From: Aralia elata | Taxonomy: Eukaryota > Streptophyta > Magnoliopsida > Apiales > Araliaceae | Reading direction: 5' to 3' | DNA: 64,000 nucleotides | NCBI GenBank assembly: GCA_034770075.1 | Contig: CM068385.1 | Coordinates: forward strand, 52,212,746 to 52,276,745 | Shown: piece after piece, positions 1-11,203 of the stretch | Layout: the number at the start of each line of letters is the position of its first letter | How positions within the stretch are numbered: position 1 is the stretch's first letter | Translations under genes and position numbers: made by a program | The notes under the pieces: model-generated | The model's input: the letters and a program-made list of their open reading frames with translations, nothing else | The model's database searches: none | What the model was told of the DNA's origin: nothing

Positions 1-1170
1 AGCGTAAACCAATATAAAGTCTATATTTGACTAATTGGTATGTTTTTATAAATGATATTGTATAGGCTATTTGAAGAGCATTATAGCGTAAGTTGTAAGT
101 AACGCGTAAGGCAAGTTTCCTAACTTACTGAATATTTACATTTGAGCAAGTTTTCTAACTTCATATGATAATTTTCCTATGAAGGCTATGTGATATAAAG
201 TTCAAGTTACGCAATGTCTATATATATTGTGTGGATGTTAAACGTGTACAATGTTCTTAATAATTGTACTAGATGTTCAAGTTATGCTAAATTGCAAAGG
301 TATGTATATTTTGATGTTTGAATTTCATTAGTTACAAGAAATTCACAAGATGAGATGAGATGAACTACACCATTCGGAAATTTTATTGATGTAGATATGA
401 ATTGTAATAATTCTTAAATTGTAATAAAGTGGTGATGCCATATCAAATAAATTGGACAATTCATGGTATAAATTGCACTCCGTGCAATAATGTGTTGCTG
501 TAAATAGATGTGGTCATGATTGCACCCCGTGCAATGATGTGATGGCGATTATAAATATTAACGTGCTAGGCCAATATTCGCACTTAGGTGCAATTCAAAG
601 AAATGTTCTTTAATTGAACTGTTTAATATGTTAAGTCCTAAAAATCAAGAACTATGATGAGAAACAGGTTGATGTTAATTGTTTTCAAATATGGTGATGG
701 TGAGGATGATGTTAGCGATGATAGATGATAAGCGATTTAAATTATTCCTGTTTATTCGCATGACTTCACAATTATTGTTCAATTATTGAAGATTTCAGTT
801 AGATGTTATTTTATTCCTATGGTGTTGTTTATTCAACTGCTTATACTTGCTGGGCAATTAAATGCTCACTCTTGCAAAAATTCTAATTTTTTTGCAGCTA
901 GAACCGAAGGACCAGAATTTAAGAAGAAGATAAGAGTTAGTAATTATTAAAGCAGAAGGACTAAAGTTTTTGTTGTATTATATGATTATAATGATGTTGT
1001 ATTAAATATTAGATGAGGTATTAGTAAAGGTCTTCGTACCTGGGATTAGATGAGGACATGTTGTAATAATTTTGTATTACATTCTTGTAGTAAGAAATTA
1101 TTGTATGGGTAGTACCGTGACGCGCCAGACTCGGGCTTAAAGGTAAGACCCAAATTTCGGGGGCGTTACA
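1..1170 (+). mobile_element. 3' portion of a Ty3/gypsy-type LTR
   Basis: No coding capacity. The sequence ends in a G-rich block followed by CGTTACA at 1170, the same kind of terminus as the LTRs ending at 4264, 30664 and 39502 (GGGGGTGTCACA or GGGGGCTTCACA). Upstream of the end it has the same order of marks as those LTRs: a TGGGCAAT..GCTCAC..TTGCA segment near 850-890, a lysine-codon-like purine stretch, then an ACCTGGGATT segment near 1040. The 5' part of the element lies outside the window, so TSD and type (solo or full element) cannot be judged. Confidence 0.7.
473..593 (+). repeat. Three spaced TTGCAC/GTGCAA hairpins in the LTR
   Basis: TTGCAC-TCC-GTGCAA at 473-487, ATTGCAC-CCC-GTGCAAT at 519-535 and a weaker TTCGCAC-TTAG-GTGCAA at 577-593. 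Each is a 6-7 bp stem with a 3-4 nt loop, spaced about 45-60 bp apart. Seen directly; any role is unknown. Confidence 0.6.
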
Positions 1171-1358
1171 ACTTTTCTAGAAATTCTAAATGGAGGTTTT
1201 AGGGGACTTCCATATCTAACTCTAGAACTTAGCCACACTCAAAAAGTCGAAGTGGGCTAGGAGTTATGCTTGTTCAAATTTCAGGTTCCGTTTTGCCAAA
1301 AAACAGTTTTTCCGTCAATTAGGATTTCTAGGAAAGCTTTCTTGTTTTCATGATTTTT
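1171..1358 (-). other. Left flank of the solo LTR insertion, part of an older minus-oriented LTR-like sequence
   Basis: Non-coding. It rejoins 4265 onward if the solo LTR 1359-4264 is removed. Reading on the minus strand, the joined sequence lies downstream of a TATA box at 4617-4624. Confidence 0.4.
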
Positions 1359-4264
1359 TGTGACAAACGAGAATTTTGTAACTTAATTTGAATATTTATT
1401 GATTGAATAAATATTTTTCGATGATTTGATTGTTGAATTAATTGATTAATTGATGAATTTGTGGTAGATTAATTTAATTATATGTGTTACATTAATTAAA
1501 TTAATGTGAAGAATTTTTATATTTAAAGTATGTGTTTAATTGAATTTATTTGATTAAATGCATTATTTGAATAAGTATAATGTTATTTCTAATTAATTTT
1601 ATAATTAATTAGAGATTTAATAATTTGTCATTATTAATAAATGAGAATTTTATTTATACGACTATATGATTTAATATAGAATTATTCTATTTTATTTAAT
1701 TGATTCTAGTAAGATTATTTAGTTGATTAAAAGTGTGACATGAACTATATTATAAGCTATTTATTAAAATAAATTAGAAGGGAGAAATAATTGAGTAGTC
1801 AAACATGGCCTTAGTGGGAGTTGGTGCCAGTTATTAAACTGACACCATGTTCTGTCATTTGGTTTTCACGTATTGTTATTTCATGCATTACTATTCATCA
1901 GTTTCCAAAAGTTCATACAGAGAGAAAAGAGAGAGAGATTTGTGAGGAATTAGAGAATTGAGAAGAAATACATTCAATTGTTGCATAGTTAAAGCATTTA
2001 ATCAGAGGTAATCCTTAAATCAAAGTCTCTGATTATGTTCTTTAATTTCTCCATGATTGTACGTTTTGAGTTTTCTGTAAAAAAAAGACTAAATGGTAAT
2101 TAACGCATGATATGATTATATGTATGTTATTAGATGATTATAACATGTTTGATACCATGTAGACATGATTTAAAGTGATTAAATCCATGTAATTATGCTC
2201 AATTGAATTTTCAAAAGTTACAGAGTATGAAAGTTGTATATCTGGCCCTTATGTACAAATTGTATGCTTTAAATTGTTTATTTAACTTAAAATTGATAGT
2301 GGGGTATAATTATACATGTTTAAATAAACAATACAGAGTTCAAACGGACTAATTTGGTTCGGAAACGAGTTTACTACGTTTGATTTCGTTAACTGTATCA
2401 AAATATAAAAATAATGCACGAACAATAAATTTTGGCCTTTAAATTTGTTGTTCAGATGGTTTATGTTGTTAAAATCACTATATACATGTTGGGTTTTAGT
2501 TTTACATTATGTATGATGTCTGGGTATGTTTAATTTGACAAAAGAATAACAAGATTGGAAATTTTTGGCCTGTTTCTGCGTTCTTCGTGAACTGCATAAA
2601 CTGGAATTCGTGATTCTCGCCCCGGCGAGCTCAATGAATTGAGTTTCTCGCCCCGACGGGAGCTCGCCCCGGCGAGCTCAGTGAACTGAGTTTCTCGCCC
2701 CGGCGGGAGCTCGCCCCGACGAGCTCAGTGAACTGAGTTTTCTCGCCCCAGCGGGAGCTCGCCCCAGCGGGAGCTCGCCCCAGCGAGCTCAGTGAACTGA
2801 GTTTTCTCGCCCCGGCGAGAAATTTTGTGAAGAAATTCTCGCCCCGGCGAGCTCAGTGCAGGAACAGTTAAAATTTTTCTTTCCTTGTAGTTAAGCTATG
2901 TCACCCTATGCATGTTTAAAACTTAGATTAATATGTTGAACGAATACCAAGACGTTGAGTTTTAGGAATTCTTAAGTATGATATTGCTATGATTAAGTTT
3001 ACAACTTGGAAAGCGAGATTAATAATCAGAAAACAATTGAGATGTTAGAATGAAAGTTTGATGTGAATGAATCCTGAAGTGTTTATAATACTGTAACTAA
3101 TTTTGTTACTGCTTTATAAACCGGATGTATAGGTTGATTAAGGAACGTGTATTTTTATTTTGTAATCTACGCACGACGCCAGTATCTTATCCTTACTCTT
3201 ACGTTTACGCAAGCGATCTATTATTTCGTTGAAAGCAAGCTACCTAATACTACCTTGATTTCAATTACGCAAGTTCCTAAATTTCATTATCTTAGAATGC
3301 AAGCTTCATAATGATATTACTTACTTGAGCAAGTTATTATTCCTATTTCATTCAAGTTCATGAATTCAATGAGAAGTTCAATCTCCTTTTTGTAATACTT
3401 TAGTTATACAGAATTTACCCAATCGTACTTTTGCGAGACCTAGTCTTTGAGTCTCGAATATTTACTACATTTTATTGAACCTTGATTGACTAGCGAACCC
3501 TTATTGATTCGACTAGTCCATAGTTTATGAGCGTTTTAAATTCTAGAATCGTTATTGAAGTAAATCCAAACCAAACTTCCTTTGGTGCGGACTCCGATGT
3601 CAAACTGAGATGAACAACCCTTATACAGGGGATTTTATTTACGCATTAGCGTTAAGATGTTGTGCACATACATAGTACAATGGGCTGATCCCCCCTGAGT
3701 ACGAGAAGCAAGGTCCATATAGTCTTATGACTATTAAAGGTTTAAAGTAAAAATGCTTGATAACCTGGGACATAGTTCGTGGTCTTAAGACCCTCAAATG
3801 TTCTTTTGAATCTTGTCTTATATTCTTGACTCAAAAGCTGAATCTCCGATTATTCAATATATGTTGATTGTTTCGCATGTTATTATTATTATTGTTGTTG
3901 TTGTACTTGTTGGGCAATCATTGCTCACCCTTGCATAATAACATTGCAGCTAAAGTTGAAAGAGTTGATGAACCATCCACTAGTAAGGGCAAAGGAAAGG
4001 CAAACAAGTGATGAAGACTTGTTTTATTTGTTTAAACAATGTTTATGTAATAGACTTGATTACGTTTTCCGCATTGATGTTATGTTAAGGTTAGATGACC
4101 TGGGATTTGTTTATTAATGATGTTGTAACCCTTAATGGGAGACTCCTATTTTTATTAAGAGTTTTCATTTATATTTGAATGGGTAGTTAGATGTGATGTG
4201 ATGTATTTGGATAGTGAACACCAAATCCTGAGGAAACGAAGTACCCGGATTTGGGGGTGTCACA
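1359..4264 (+). mobile_element. Solo LTR, Ty3/gypsy type, copy A (2.9 kb)
   Basis: Begins TGTGACAAACGAG and ends GGGGGTGTCACA, canonical TG..CA ends that also form a short inverted repeat. It is flanked by TTTTT at 1354-1358 and 4265-4269, a 5-bp TSD, though low in complexity. It aligns along its whole length with 36723-39502. No primer site or polypurine tract lies within or beside it, so it is a solo LTR left by recombination between the two LTRs. No ORF with recognisable domains. It carries a GC-rich hairpin cluster in the middle. Confidence 0.85.
2616..2860 (+). repeat. GC-rich hairpin cluster, ten CTCGCCCC units
   Basis: Ten copies of CTCGCCCCGGCGAG or close variants (CTCGCCCCGACGGG, CTCGCCCCAGCGAG). 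The exact unit is a perfect 6-bp stem with a CC loop. Between them lie copies of CTCAGT-GA-ACTGAG, another perfect 6-bp hairpin. The block stands out from AT-rich surroundings. The same unit occurs in solo LTR B and in the LTRs of the 16-kb gypsy element. Confidence 0.9.
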
Positions 4265-4616
4265 TTTTTCCTACATAAAACACATACCAAGCATATATGG
4301 TCCATCATAGTCATCCTTATACCATAGATCCTCCATATCAACAAGTCTCCCACAACAATCTTACTAAAACATAATCTAAGCTTAGAAATTAAAGCTAGGG
4401 TTTTTAAAGTTTTATACCTTCTTGAATGGTTTCCTTCTTCTTCTTGCAAGATGAGTTGCTTGATCTTCTTGACAAGGCTTGCTAGCCTCCTCCTCTTCCT
4501 CCTTCCTCCCCAAAACTGTGGCCTCTCCCTCTTCTTCTCAAGCTCTCAAGCTTTCTTTCTCTCTAACTTTCTTGGTGGAAAAATGAAGAACTCTTCCAAA
4601 TGAATTGAGGCTTCTC

Positions 4617-4624
4617 TATTTATA
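4617..4624 (-). promoter_or_regulatory. TATA box on the minus strand
   Basis: TATAAATA followed on the minus strand by GAGAAGCC and a pyrimidine-poor leader. The upstream TTGAC cluster on the same strand supports a promoter reading. Confidence 0.45.
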
Positions 4625-4639
4625 GAAAGTCAAGACCAA

Positions 4640-4990
4640 GGGCAAAATAGTCTTTAACCATTACTAAGGAAGGGCAAGATGGTCTTTAAGACATCCCAAG
4701 AAAATTTCCTAAAAATTTCCTTCATGGACACAATGGTCATAAGTAATTTTCTTTAAGGACAAAATTGTCATCTTACTATAATTAGGAAATTTCCTAGAAA
4801 TTTCCTCCAAGGACACCATGGTCATTAATAAATTTCTCTAGGGGCAAAATGGTCATTTCCCCATTACTAGGAAACTTCTAGCAATTTCCTTCCTAGGACT
4901 CATTGGTCATTAAAAAATTTTCATTAGGGCAACCTAGTCTTTTCACCATTTTAAGAAAATTTCCTAAGAAATGTCCTAGCAATCATCACC
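4640..4990 (-). repeat. Degenerate tandem repeat, about 80-100 bp units
   Basis: Four or so diverged units containing GGGCAAAATGGTCATT and AGGAAATTTCCTAGAAATTTCC. The AGGAAATTTCCT core is palindromic. The array lies just upstream of the minus-strand TATA box. Confidence 0.55.
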
Positions 4991-5119
4991 CATCATTACT
5001 AGTGGGGTCCACTATACCCGAGTCCCACCTCCTTATTCTTCCACCAACTAACTCAACTATTCATCCATTAAGTTAACCATGGTTAGTTAACACCCCATTT
5101 TTATCTACGTGACCCATTT

Positions 5120-5285
5120 TTGACTATTTGACCCGAAAAATTAAATTTTCATATTTATAGTCGTTTTCTACTAAAATCAATGCTCTCAACGTCATGGAAT
5201 TATCCGTTTCTACAAATTCGTCTTCGAATTCCGAGTTTGACTTTACTCCGAAAAAGTCAACCGTTGACTTTGACCAAAAAGTCAA
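5120..5285 (-). promoter_or_regulatory. Cluster of seven TTGAC (W-box core) motifs
   Basis: TTGAC cores on either strand at 5120-5124, 5128-5132, 5237-5241, 5256-5260 (reverse), 5264-5268, 5270-5274 and 5281-5285 (reverse). WRKY factors bind TTGAC cores. The cluster lies 500-670 bp upstream of the minus-strand TATA box. Binding is inference. Confidence 0.4.
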
Positions 5286-5289
5286 CCCC

Positions 5290-6244
5290 GACACATTTTG
5301 TGTTTAAAATCTATTCTGACTAATTTCAACGTTCCGGACTTAACCGAGCAGTCCACGTTTCCAAATTCTATTCCGAAATTTAAATTTGAGTCTTGAACTA
5401 TATAGTTCCCTTATTGACATTTCTATGGTTATTCTCTTTTAAATTGCATACTCACATATTCATCAACACGCGTATATATATACAATATACACCACATCCT
5501 TTACATATGAAAATTTTCAAAGGAAATTCCTTTTATTAAGAAATCCTTATGTGAACCTCTTTGTGATTACATTTTTCTCTCTTTTTAAGGATTTTTTCCA
5601 AGAACCACTATTACTGTAATATTCTAATTGGGTTTACTTCCCACTTTTGCATAATCTTTTCATCGAACACTTAATCGAATTATATTAGCATAGGTATTAC
5701 CTTACTAACTCTTTCATTTATCTTTTGTTATCCAATTCATGGACAAAAAAATCTATTCTTAGCCCAAGTCTTATCTAACTTGCTTCGGCCCATAACTACC
5801 TGTTTATTCTCAGGTATTAACACTTTCATCGTCATATCTCTTATACTCGCTTATAAGTTTTATTTTATAATACTCTTTCATACATTCGTTTCATTATCTC
5901 TTATTTCTTATAATTATCTCTTACCTCATTTGCTATTCATAATATATCCATCATTTGTATTTAATTCTCTTTATTCTCGTTCAACCGTAGCAACTTATAC
6001 CTTAACATAAACTAATCGTTTATCGAGTCACTAAAATACCTTGCTTTAATGACTGATCTTCTAACCTTTCTTCATAACCTACTTAGTCTTTTTGCACCAA
6101 AAGTCTTTCAACCGTATCTGTTCTTCCTAACACATAGATTAGATTATCATATTTAATCATTTCTCTACTCCAATCTAGGTTTTAAACTTTAACTTTTATT
6201 TAATTATTCAAGACCTTATTTAAAAGTCTTATAAATATCCGGGA
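5290..6244. other. AT-rich stretch without recognisable gene
   Basis: The ORF at 5780-6010 is hydrophobic and AT-driven with no recognisable motif. I see no RNA gene or repeat structure here. Confidence 0.5.
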
Positions 6245-6908
6245 TATCACATAAGACTTGTTCTTTCTTGGCTAAAAAGTGACTCTCTGCTATTTTTAAT
6301 ATGTTGAGCAATTCAAGCAGGCTGACATCTAGCTTATTCATGTGAAAATTCACAACAAATTGTGAGAAGTAGTCCGAGAGTGACTGCAAGGTTAAATCTT
6401 GGTTCAACTCTGCATCCATTACAAAACCCAACTGTCCTAGTTGTTCAATCAAATTGATCATCTTAAGGACATATGTCTGTACTGTAGTGTCATCGATCAT
6501 TCTAGATTGGAAGAGCTCCTTAGATATCTCATATCTGGCAGACCTACTCTGCTCACAATACAAATCTTGAAGGTGAAGTAGAATGGTAGGTGCATCAATT
6601 TTCTCGTGTTGATGTTGTAACTCGTTACTCATGGAAGCCAACATGATGTACTGAGCCACAGTCGCATTATCTTGCCATTTTCTGAAAGTAACAATCTCTT
6701 CCTCAGAGGCATTGTCTGCAACAGTTGCAAGGACTAGCGAATTTAGGACATAAGAAAGCTTTTTAGCAGTGAGAACTATTCTCAAATTTCTTAACCAATC
6801 TGTATAGTTCAGTCCGGTTAACTTATTAGCATCCAATATGCTCCGCAGTGATAGTGAATTAGACATAGTAAAATTTTGTAAATGAAATTTTAATAACAAC
6901 ATTAACAT
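6216..6908 (-). pseudogene. gag: Truncated Ty1/copia gag
   Basis: Gag of a Ty1/copia retrotransposon, the protein that forms the cytoplasmic particle. The minus-strand frame starts MLMLLLKF, but by comparison with 62744 the family start is the internal Met of MSNSLSLRSI, followed by LDANKLTG and YTDWLRNLRI, the usual start of copia gag (UBN2/gag_pre family). It is open through VLKMINLIEQLGQLG and NFHMNKLDVS to KKEQVL, then departs from the family and ends after about 15 unrelated residues near 6216. The basic C-terminus, zinc knuckle and all of pol are missing. This is the longest uninterrupted gag frame among the three copies here, yet it is cut off from any LTR. Confidence 0.8.
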
Positions 6909-7080
6909 GTATTCATTTTATTAATCATCAAATTTAATTAGGTTTTTTTATTAAAATGATGTCTCCCACTATTTTCATCAAACTATATGACCCTCCATAT
7001 ATAGTTCGGCATATCTTAATTAAAAGTTTGTGTAAAATCCGCTTAGTGAGATAAAGATCCTATTGCCATAAATAAACAGT

Positions 7081-7375
7081 CTTGTGTGTGCACAACAAAC
7101 TATAGATTTATTCAATAGGTAGACAACTTTTGTCAATTACATCTCCATGTAACTCCTTTTATTTTGCCTCTTAGATTATGATGGTCAAGTGTGTGCACAT
7201 CCGAACGAAAACAATTCAAATTAAGTCAGTACTAGCATTTCCATATAAGTGAAGAGAAAAATACAGTCCTTGTGTGTGCACAACAAAACATGTATTGTTC
7301 AATTCTTTATAAACATACAATGTAATAAAGCCAACATCTCAAATACTTAATATAAGTCTTGTGTGTGCACAACAA
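7081..7375 (-). repeat. Four-copy leader motif, GTGCACACAC version
   Basis: Plus-strand CTTGTGTGTGCACAACAA at 7081-7098, 7269-7286 and 7358-7375, with a variant CAAGTGTGTGCACATCCG at 7186-7203. Reverse complemented these equal the motifs at 62241-62540, in the same order and with similar spacing. Confidence 0.85.
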
Positions 7376-8260
7376 ACTTATATTTAATATTTGATACTCT
7401 ATTGCTTTATCATGCCAGAAGGCTACGTCCGACATTCTAAATGTCTTTGAATGTAATCAACTTAATATTTTTCTTTGAGGGTTTTATTATTAATTGTCTC
7501 ATTTTGTTTAGCACGCATGCAAATATATATTTAAAATACGTGTCATATTAAACATACATCCCATTTATAATGATATATTATTATATAATTAGCATGCACA
7601 TATAGAATACTATATTCTATTTGGGATGATTATAGACTTGATTCTAGTTTGGTTCACTTGAGCTACTGAGTGAACCAAAAGGTCAAACCTAGGGTGTAAA
7701 AATAAAACATTGAATATAACTATTACATTCAACTTGGGCTCCATTATAAATGGGTCTTCAATGCTCCTGCTCTTCAGCTCCAATTTCCTAAACAATTCTA
7801 TTGAATATTATTACAATCCATTTTTCATAAAACAGAAACTTTGATCAGCAGTCAAGGGAAAGTACATAGGAGGGAGATAGAATTTACATCAGAAAATTAA
7901 ATAGGCGAGATACGCAGACCCCATTTATAAAAACTTATTCATTCAAGTATCCATTAAAAATTAAATCCAATTTCATTAGTTAATAGTTCATAATCATCCC
8001 CTTTATTATTATACATGTCATCACATCTATCAACAAAAATTATCATACATATCATCACATGTATTATTAAAACATTCATCTCATGAATTAAAACATTCCA
8101 TATATAAATTGATATTATTTAATTGGGCAATAAAAGTTTGCATGAAATCCAATTTCAAATCAAAATAAACTCCTTTTATTTTAATCCGATTTCAAATCAA
8201 AATAAACTCCTATATTTAATTTAGAATTTTAAAATTGAGAAAACCTGGAGAATTAGACGT

Positions 8261-8400
8261 CCCAACGCAGTTGCGTTCTGGCCCAACGCAGCTGCGTTCT
8301 GGCCCAACGCTGTTGCGTTGCAGGCCTAGCGCTGTTGAGCTAGAATACAACATTGTTGCACTGTAGAAGTAATTATAGCCTAGCATTGTTGCGCTACAAC
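8261..8400 (-). repeat. 21-bp GC-rich palindromic repeats in the copia leader
   Basis: Units of CCCAACGCAGCTGCGTTCTGG: three good copies at 8261-8324, then diverged copies (CCTAGCGCTGTTGAGCTAG and similar) to about 8400. AACGCAGCTGCGTT at 8285-8298 is a perfect 14-bp palindrome. The same place in the other two copia copies holds unrelated tandem repeats. Confidence 0.75.
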
Positions 8401-8419
8401 AATTTCTAGATCGCGTTTT

Positions 8420-8947
8420 TGAAAGTAGTATGCACGTAAGCCAATCATATTTGATATGATGTAGCATATAATTTGTAATCTGTTTCGTTTATTAATAAAA
8501 GAATTTATTTATTATAGACATTTTACTTTATCTACATGGTGCTGTTATATTAAGTGTGATAAGGCCATAGTTTTGAGTAATGCTTTAGAATCATGATGAT
8601 GATCATGCTAATGAGATCTAAATTCTAGATAGCTTACAAACTAAATTCGTTCATAATCGTTGGATTATTAAAAAGGGGATTAGTGAATCCGGATAGATTA
8701 GTACATACTTTGTTTGCTCTTAGGAAAAGAATAATTAATCTCATAATCATTTGTATGGAGACACTAAAGCAAGTATGTAGTTGCTTATTAGAGAATAAGT
8801 TCACTGAACGTGGCTCGCTAAAAGAATACCTAATGGAGTTTTACTTGTCTGTCAATAGAAATTCATTAAGTGATAGTAGTACAAGTGATCCTTAGACTTG
8901 AGATCATCATAGTATCTTATGTATGATGAGTTATACTTTGACATGTC
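8420..8947 (+). mobile_element. Copia LTR, first piece (interrupted)
   Basis: Begins TGAAAGTAGTATGCAC like the LTRs at 39603, 47505 and 55155. It breaks off at GACATGTC where the 16-kb gypsy element is inserted and resumes after 25191. The rest of this copia element is not in the window. Confidence 0.9.
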
Positions 8948-9334
8948 TAATGAGATCCTGACCAGGCTCGCATCAAGCGTCATCGGCTTAGCTCAAGCTT
9001 TGAGGGTTCGACAGTTGATTACAAGCATTTAGGCTAAATTCTGTTCGAGTTTGTTTGAAATGGAGCTTAATTTATATGAATAACAAGGAGAGGGCCATTC
9101 ATGTGATTTAGGATTGCTAGATACAACCTATGTAGTAAGACCAAATCATTGCAAGTCAAGCGTTCGAGTTTGTGTTCATCGTATTCGTTTGTATCATCTA
9201 ATCATCGACAACGCTAGATTTTAATTCATGGAGGGATTAGAGTTCATACGACATTGTGGGTGTTCAAGCATGGCGAGTTTGAATTGCACAACGAAGGAAT
9301 CGAAGAAAATTGTTCGGGATAGAAAATAGGGAGA

Positions 9335-9530
9335 TTGCCTCAGCGAGCTCGTCAAGCCTAATAACTTCACCCTGGCGAAGTTCCCTCTGTCCAACTTCGC
9401 CCCGGCTAGCTTTAAAGCCGCCCCAGCCAAGTCTTCTCTGCCCATCTTCGCCCTGGCGAGATTCTCAGTGTAAATTTCTCGCCCCAGCGAAGATTTTATA
9501 ATACAATAAGCTCGCCCCGGCGAACTCATC
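9335..9530 (+). repeat. GC-rich hairpin block in the gypsy 5' LTR
   Basis: Repeats of the CTCGCCCCGGCGAG / CTTCGCCCCGGCGAAG type, several degenerate (CTTCACCCTGGCGAAG, CTCGCCCCAGCGAAG). The shorter 3' LTR block at 24503-24608 keeps perfect examples of both. It lies upstream of the LTR TATA box. Confidence 0.8.
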
Positions 9531-9702
9531 AAATTCTGGCTGATGCGTTTTTCGAGATTCTGACGCGGGATTACCCTATTAATTAGTTATTTTCATTATC
9601 TTTTCGGATTTCTATTGTAACTAGGATACTTTTGGATTAGAATTAGATTCTAAATTGGTTGTAATTCCTTATAAGGATTCTAGGGTTTCAATTACTACTA
9701 TA

Positions 9703-9713
9703 AATAGGTTTTA
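9703..9713 (+). promoter_or_regulatory. LTR TATA box
   Basis: CTATAAATAGG, also present as CTATAAATAAG in the 3' LTR near 24778. It is the only TATA-like site in a suitable LTR position. Confidence 0.6.
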
Positions 9714-10109
9714 TGATTGTAATTCATAAAAATAATTCATTATTATTTAGAGTTTATTCATACTTGAGAGCTATTCTCTACTTTTGGTTCTTCGAAGAAT
9801 TTTCTAAGCTAATTTCTTAGTTTTCTTTGAGATTCCTAATTAACTTATCATACAACAGTCCATAGTTGTGTGTGGCGTTATTCTACCGCATCACTCAATT
9901 ATACGAAGATTATCGTTTTCATTTAAACGAGGGTCTAAGTGTTGTTGGTGTTCCATCCTAGAAGAATTCAATTGCTTGATATAATTTATCAAGATTCTCA
10001 TCTCAAATTAGACGTCGGGTTAAGATTTCGATAGAGTTCATCAATTTTCTTACTAGAAATGATCCGGGCGACGACCACCTCACGCAAACTTGTCGTGGAG
10101 TCTATCATT

Positions 10110-10121
10110 TGGTATCAGAGC
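10110..10121 (+). promoter_or_regulatory. Primer binding site, tRNA-iMet
   Basis: TGGTATCAGAGC, complementary to the 3' end of initiator methionine tRNA, two bases after the 5' LTR. Standard for plant Ty3/gypsy elements. Confidence 0.9.
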
Positions 10122-10609
10122 TAAGCCTTTCTAGCGAGTTATCTATCTTTATTTTTCTTGTTGAACAGCAAAAAAAAGAAAAAAAAGAGAGTTTAAAAAA
10201 AATTCAGTTGTTATTTCAATTGTGCTAACCAAATTTGTAGCACACCATCAATTCATCAAATTCCGCAATTTCAACCAACAATTACCACTCAGTATTTTAG
10301 GCATACAATCTGACAGTTACAAGGAGTTTTGTTGGTAACCATAGTCATACCATCTATATTGGTTCTTGATAAGTTATTTTTCAACTGAATAGTAAAACTG
10401 TGATATTGTTTGGTGAATTCGAAAAGAACCTATAAGAGGAAATATTAGAGAGGTAAAAGGCAAGAGTGGTGAGATTATTAGAGATTAAAAGCCAATAGAG
10501 TGATACACGAGCGGTTCACAATTGTGTGATATACTGTTTGAGCGAAACACGTAAGGGAATGTGTGAGGAAAATTTTTCTTTATCTACTAACCTTTGTTTT
10601 GTAGCAAAT
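10122..10609 (+). other. Untranslated leader of the gypsy element
   Basis: A-rich leader with an A/G tract at 10170-10200. Non-coding. The frame from 10526 is open before the likely gag start but has no conserved residues there. Confidence 0.6.
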
Positions 10610-11104
10610 ATGTATAGCTATGGGTATGAAAATTCTTATGAGTCTCAAAGGAATTCCTTCCAAGGCAGACGCGATCCTGGTGCTTATTTAAGTTGGGAGA
10701 AAAGGAAGGAACGGGAGTTTGATTATTATGACTATTCGGAGCATAAGAAGCTCAAACTGGCGACCAAGGATTTTTCTGTTCATGCAGCTACATGGTGGGC
10801 TGAATTTGTGCGTAGCAGGAAAAGGTATGGAGAGCGTCCGATCGAGACGTGGGAAGAATTAAAAACCGTGATGAGAAAGCGATATGCCCCCACACAGCCT
10901 AGCAGAAGGAATGAAAATGGATCTCCGAAACATGTAAAGCAACCTTCAAGGCGTTCAACTTGTGATAATGAAAAGAAGGTTCATAGACATGAAGATTTGC
11001 AGTGGAGACAGCGAAAAGACACTCCTAAGGTGTATAGGGAACCAGTATGTACTAAGGAGATCAATGAGGACATCATGAGAACATATAATAAGATGAGGGA
11101 TTAG
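10610..11104 (+). pseudogene. gag: Gag fragment, Ty3/gypsy (Retrotrans_gag domain)
   Basis: Gag of a gypsy element. The open frame runs from 10526, but the family-like start is the Met at 10610 (MYSYGYEN). DPGAYLSWEKRKEREFDYYDYS at about residues 22-43 and KLATKDFSVHAATWWAEF at about 48-65, with RYGERPIETWEELKTVMRKR after it, match the retrotransposon gag domain, where a WW pair and a TWEELK motif are typical. After RYAP the frame changes to basic, non-conserved sequence and stops at 11104. The C-terminal half of gag, its zinc knuckle and the protease are missing. It sits about 500 bp behind the primer site, as expected for gag. Confidence 0.75.
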
Positions 11105-11203
11105 CATTTGAAGCGGCGACAAAACATCTCTAAGACGCAAAAGGAGCAAGTCTAGCCATAGGTGAAAGAAGAGATAATAGAATATGTGGTCTAATGAGAG
11201 TTA

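Larger units (their letters stand above)
4265..6244 (-). mobile_element. Older LTR-like sequence in minus orientation
   Basis: Read on the minus strand this stretch has LTR promoter features: a W-box-like TTGAC cluster (5120-5285), then a TATAAATA box (4617-4624), then a purine-rich leader-like segment (about 4420-4560). No ORF here resembles a known protein; the minus ORF at 4165-4449 crosses the solo LTR boundary and is fortuitous. The ends were not found, so identification as an LTR is inference from layout. Confidence 0.4.
6245..8419 (-). mobile_element. Minus-strand copia fragment: leader and gag only
   Basis: On the minus strand this matches the leader plus gag of the copia element at 61011-63400, including the four-copy GTGCACACAC leader motif and the gag frame. 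It stops within gag at about 6245 and within the 5' leader at 8419, so primer site, LTRs and pol are missing on this side. It abuts a plus-strand copia LTR at 8420, giving a head-to-head junction. The LTR probably inserted into this older copy. Confidence 0.75.
8948..10107 (+). repeat. 5' LTR of the 16-kb gypsy element
   Basis: 1160 bp, starting TAATGAGATCCTGACC directly after the TSD and ending GTGGAGTCTATCA directly before the primer site. It matches the split 3' LTR, which lacks roughly 95 bp of the GC-rich block. Confidence 0.9.

Noticed and set aside
4165..4449. 94-residue minus-strand ORF
   Set aside because: It crosses the solo LTR boundary at 4264, so its parts were joined only by the insertion.
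10110..10121. TGGTATCAGAGC-like words as tRNA genes
   Set aside because: They are only 12-14 bp and sit directly after LTRs; they are primer binding sites.
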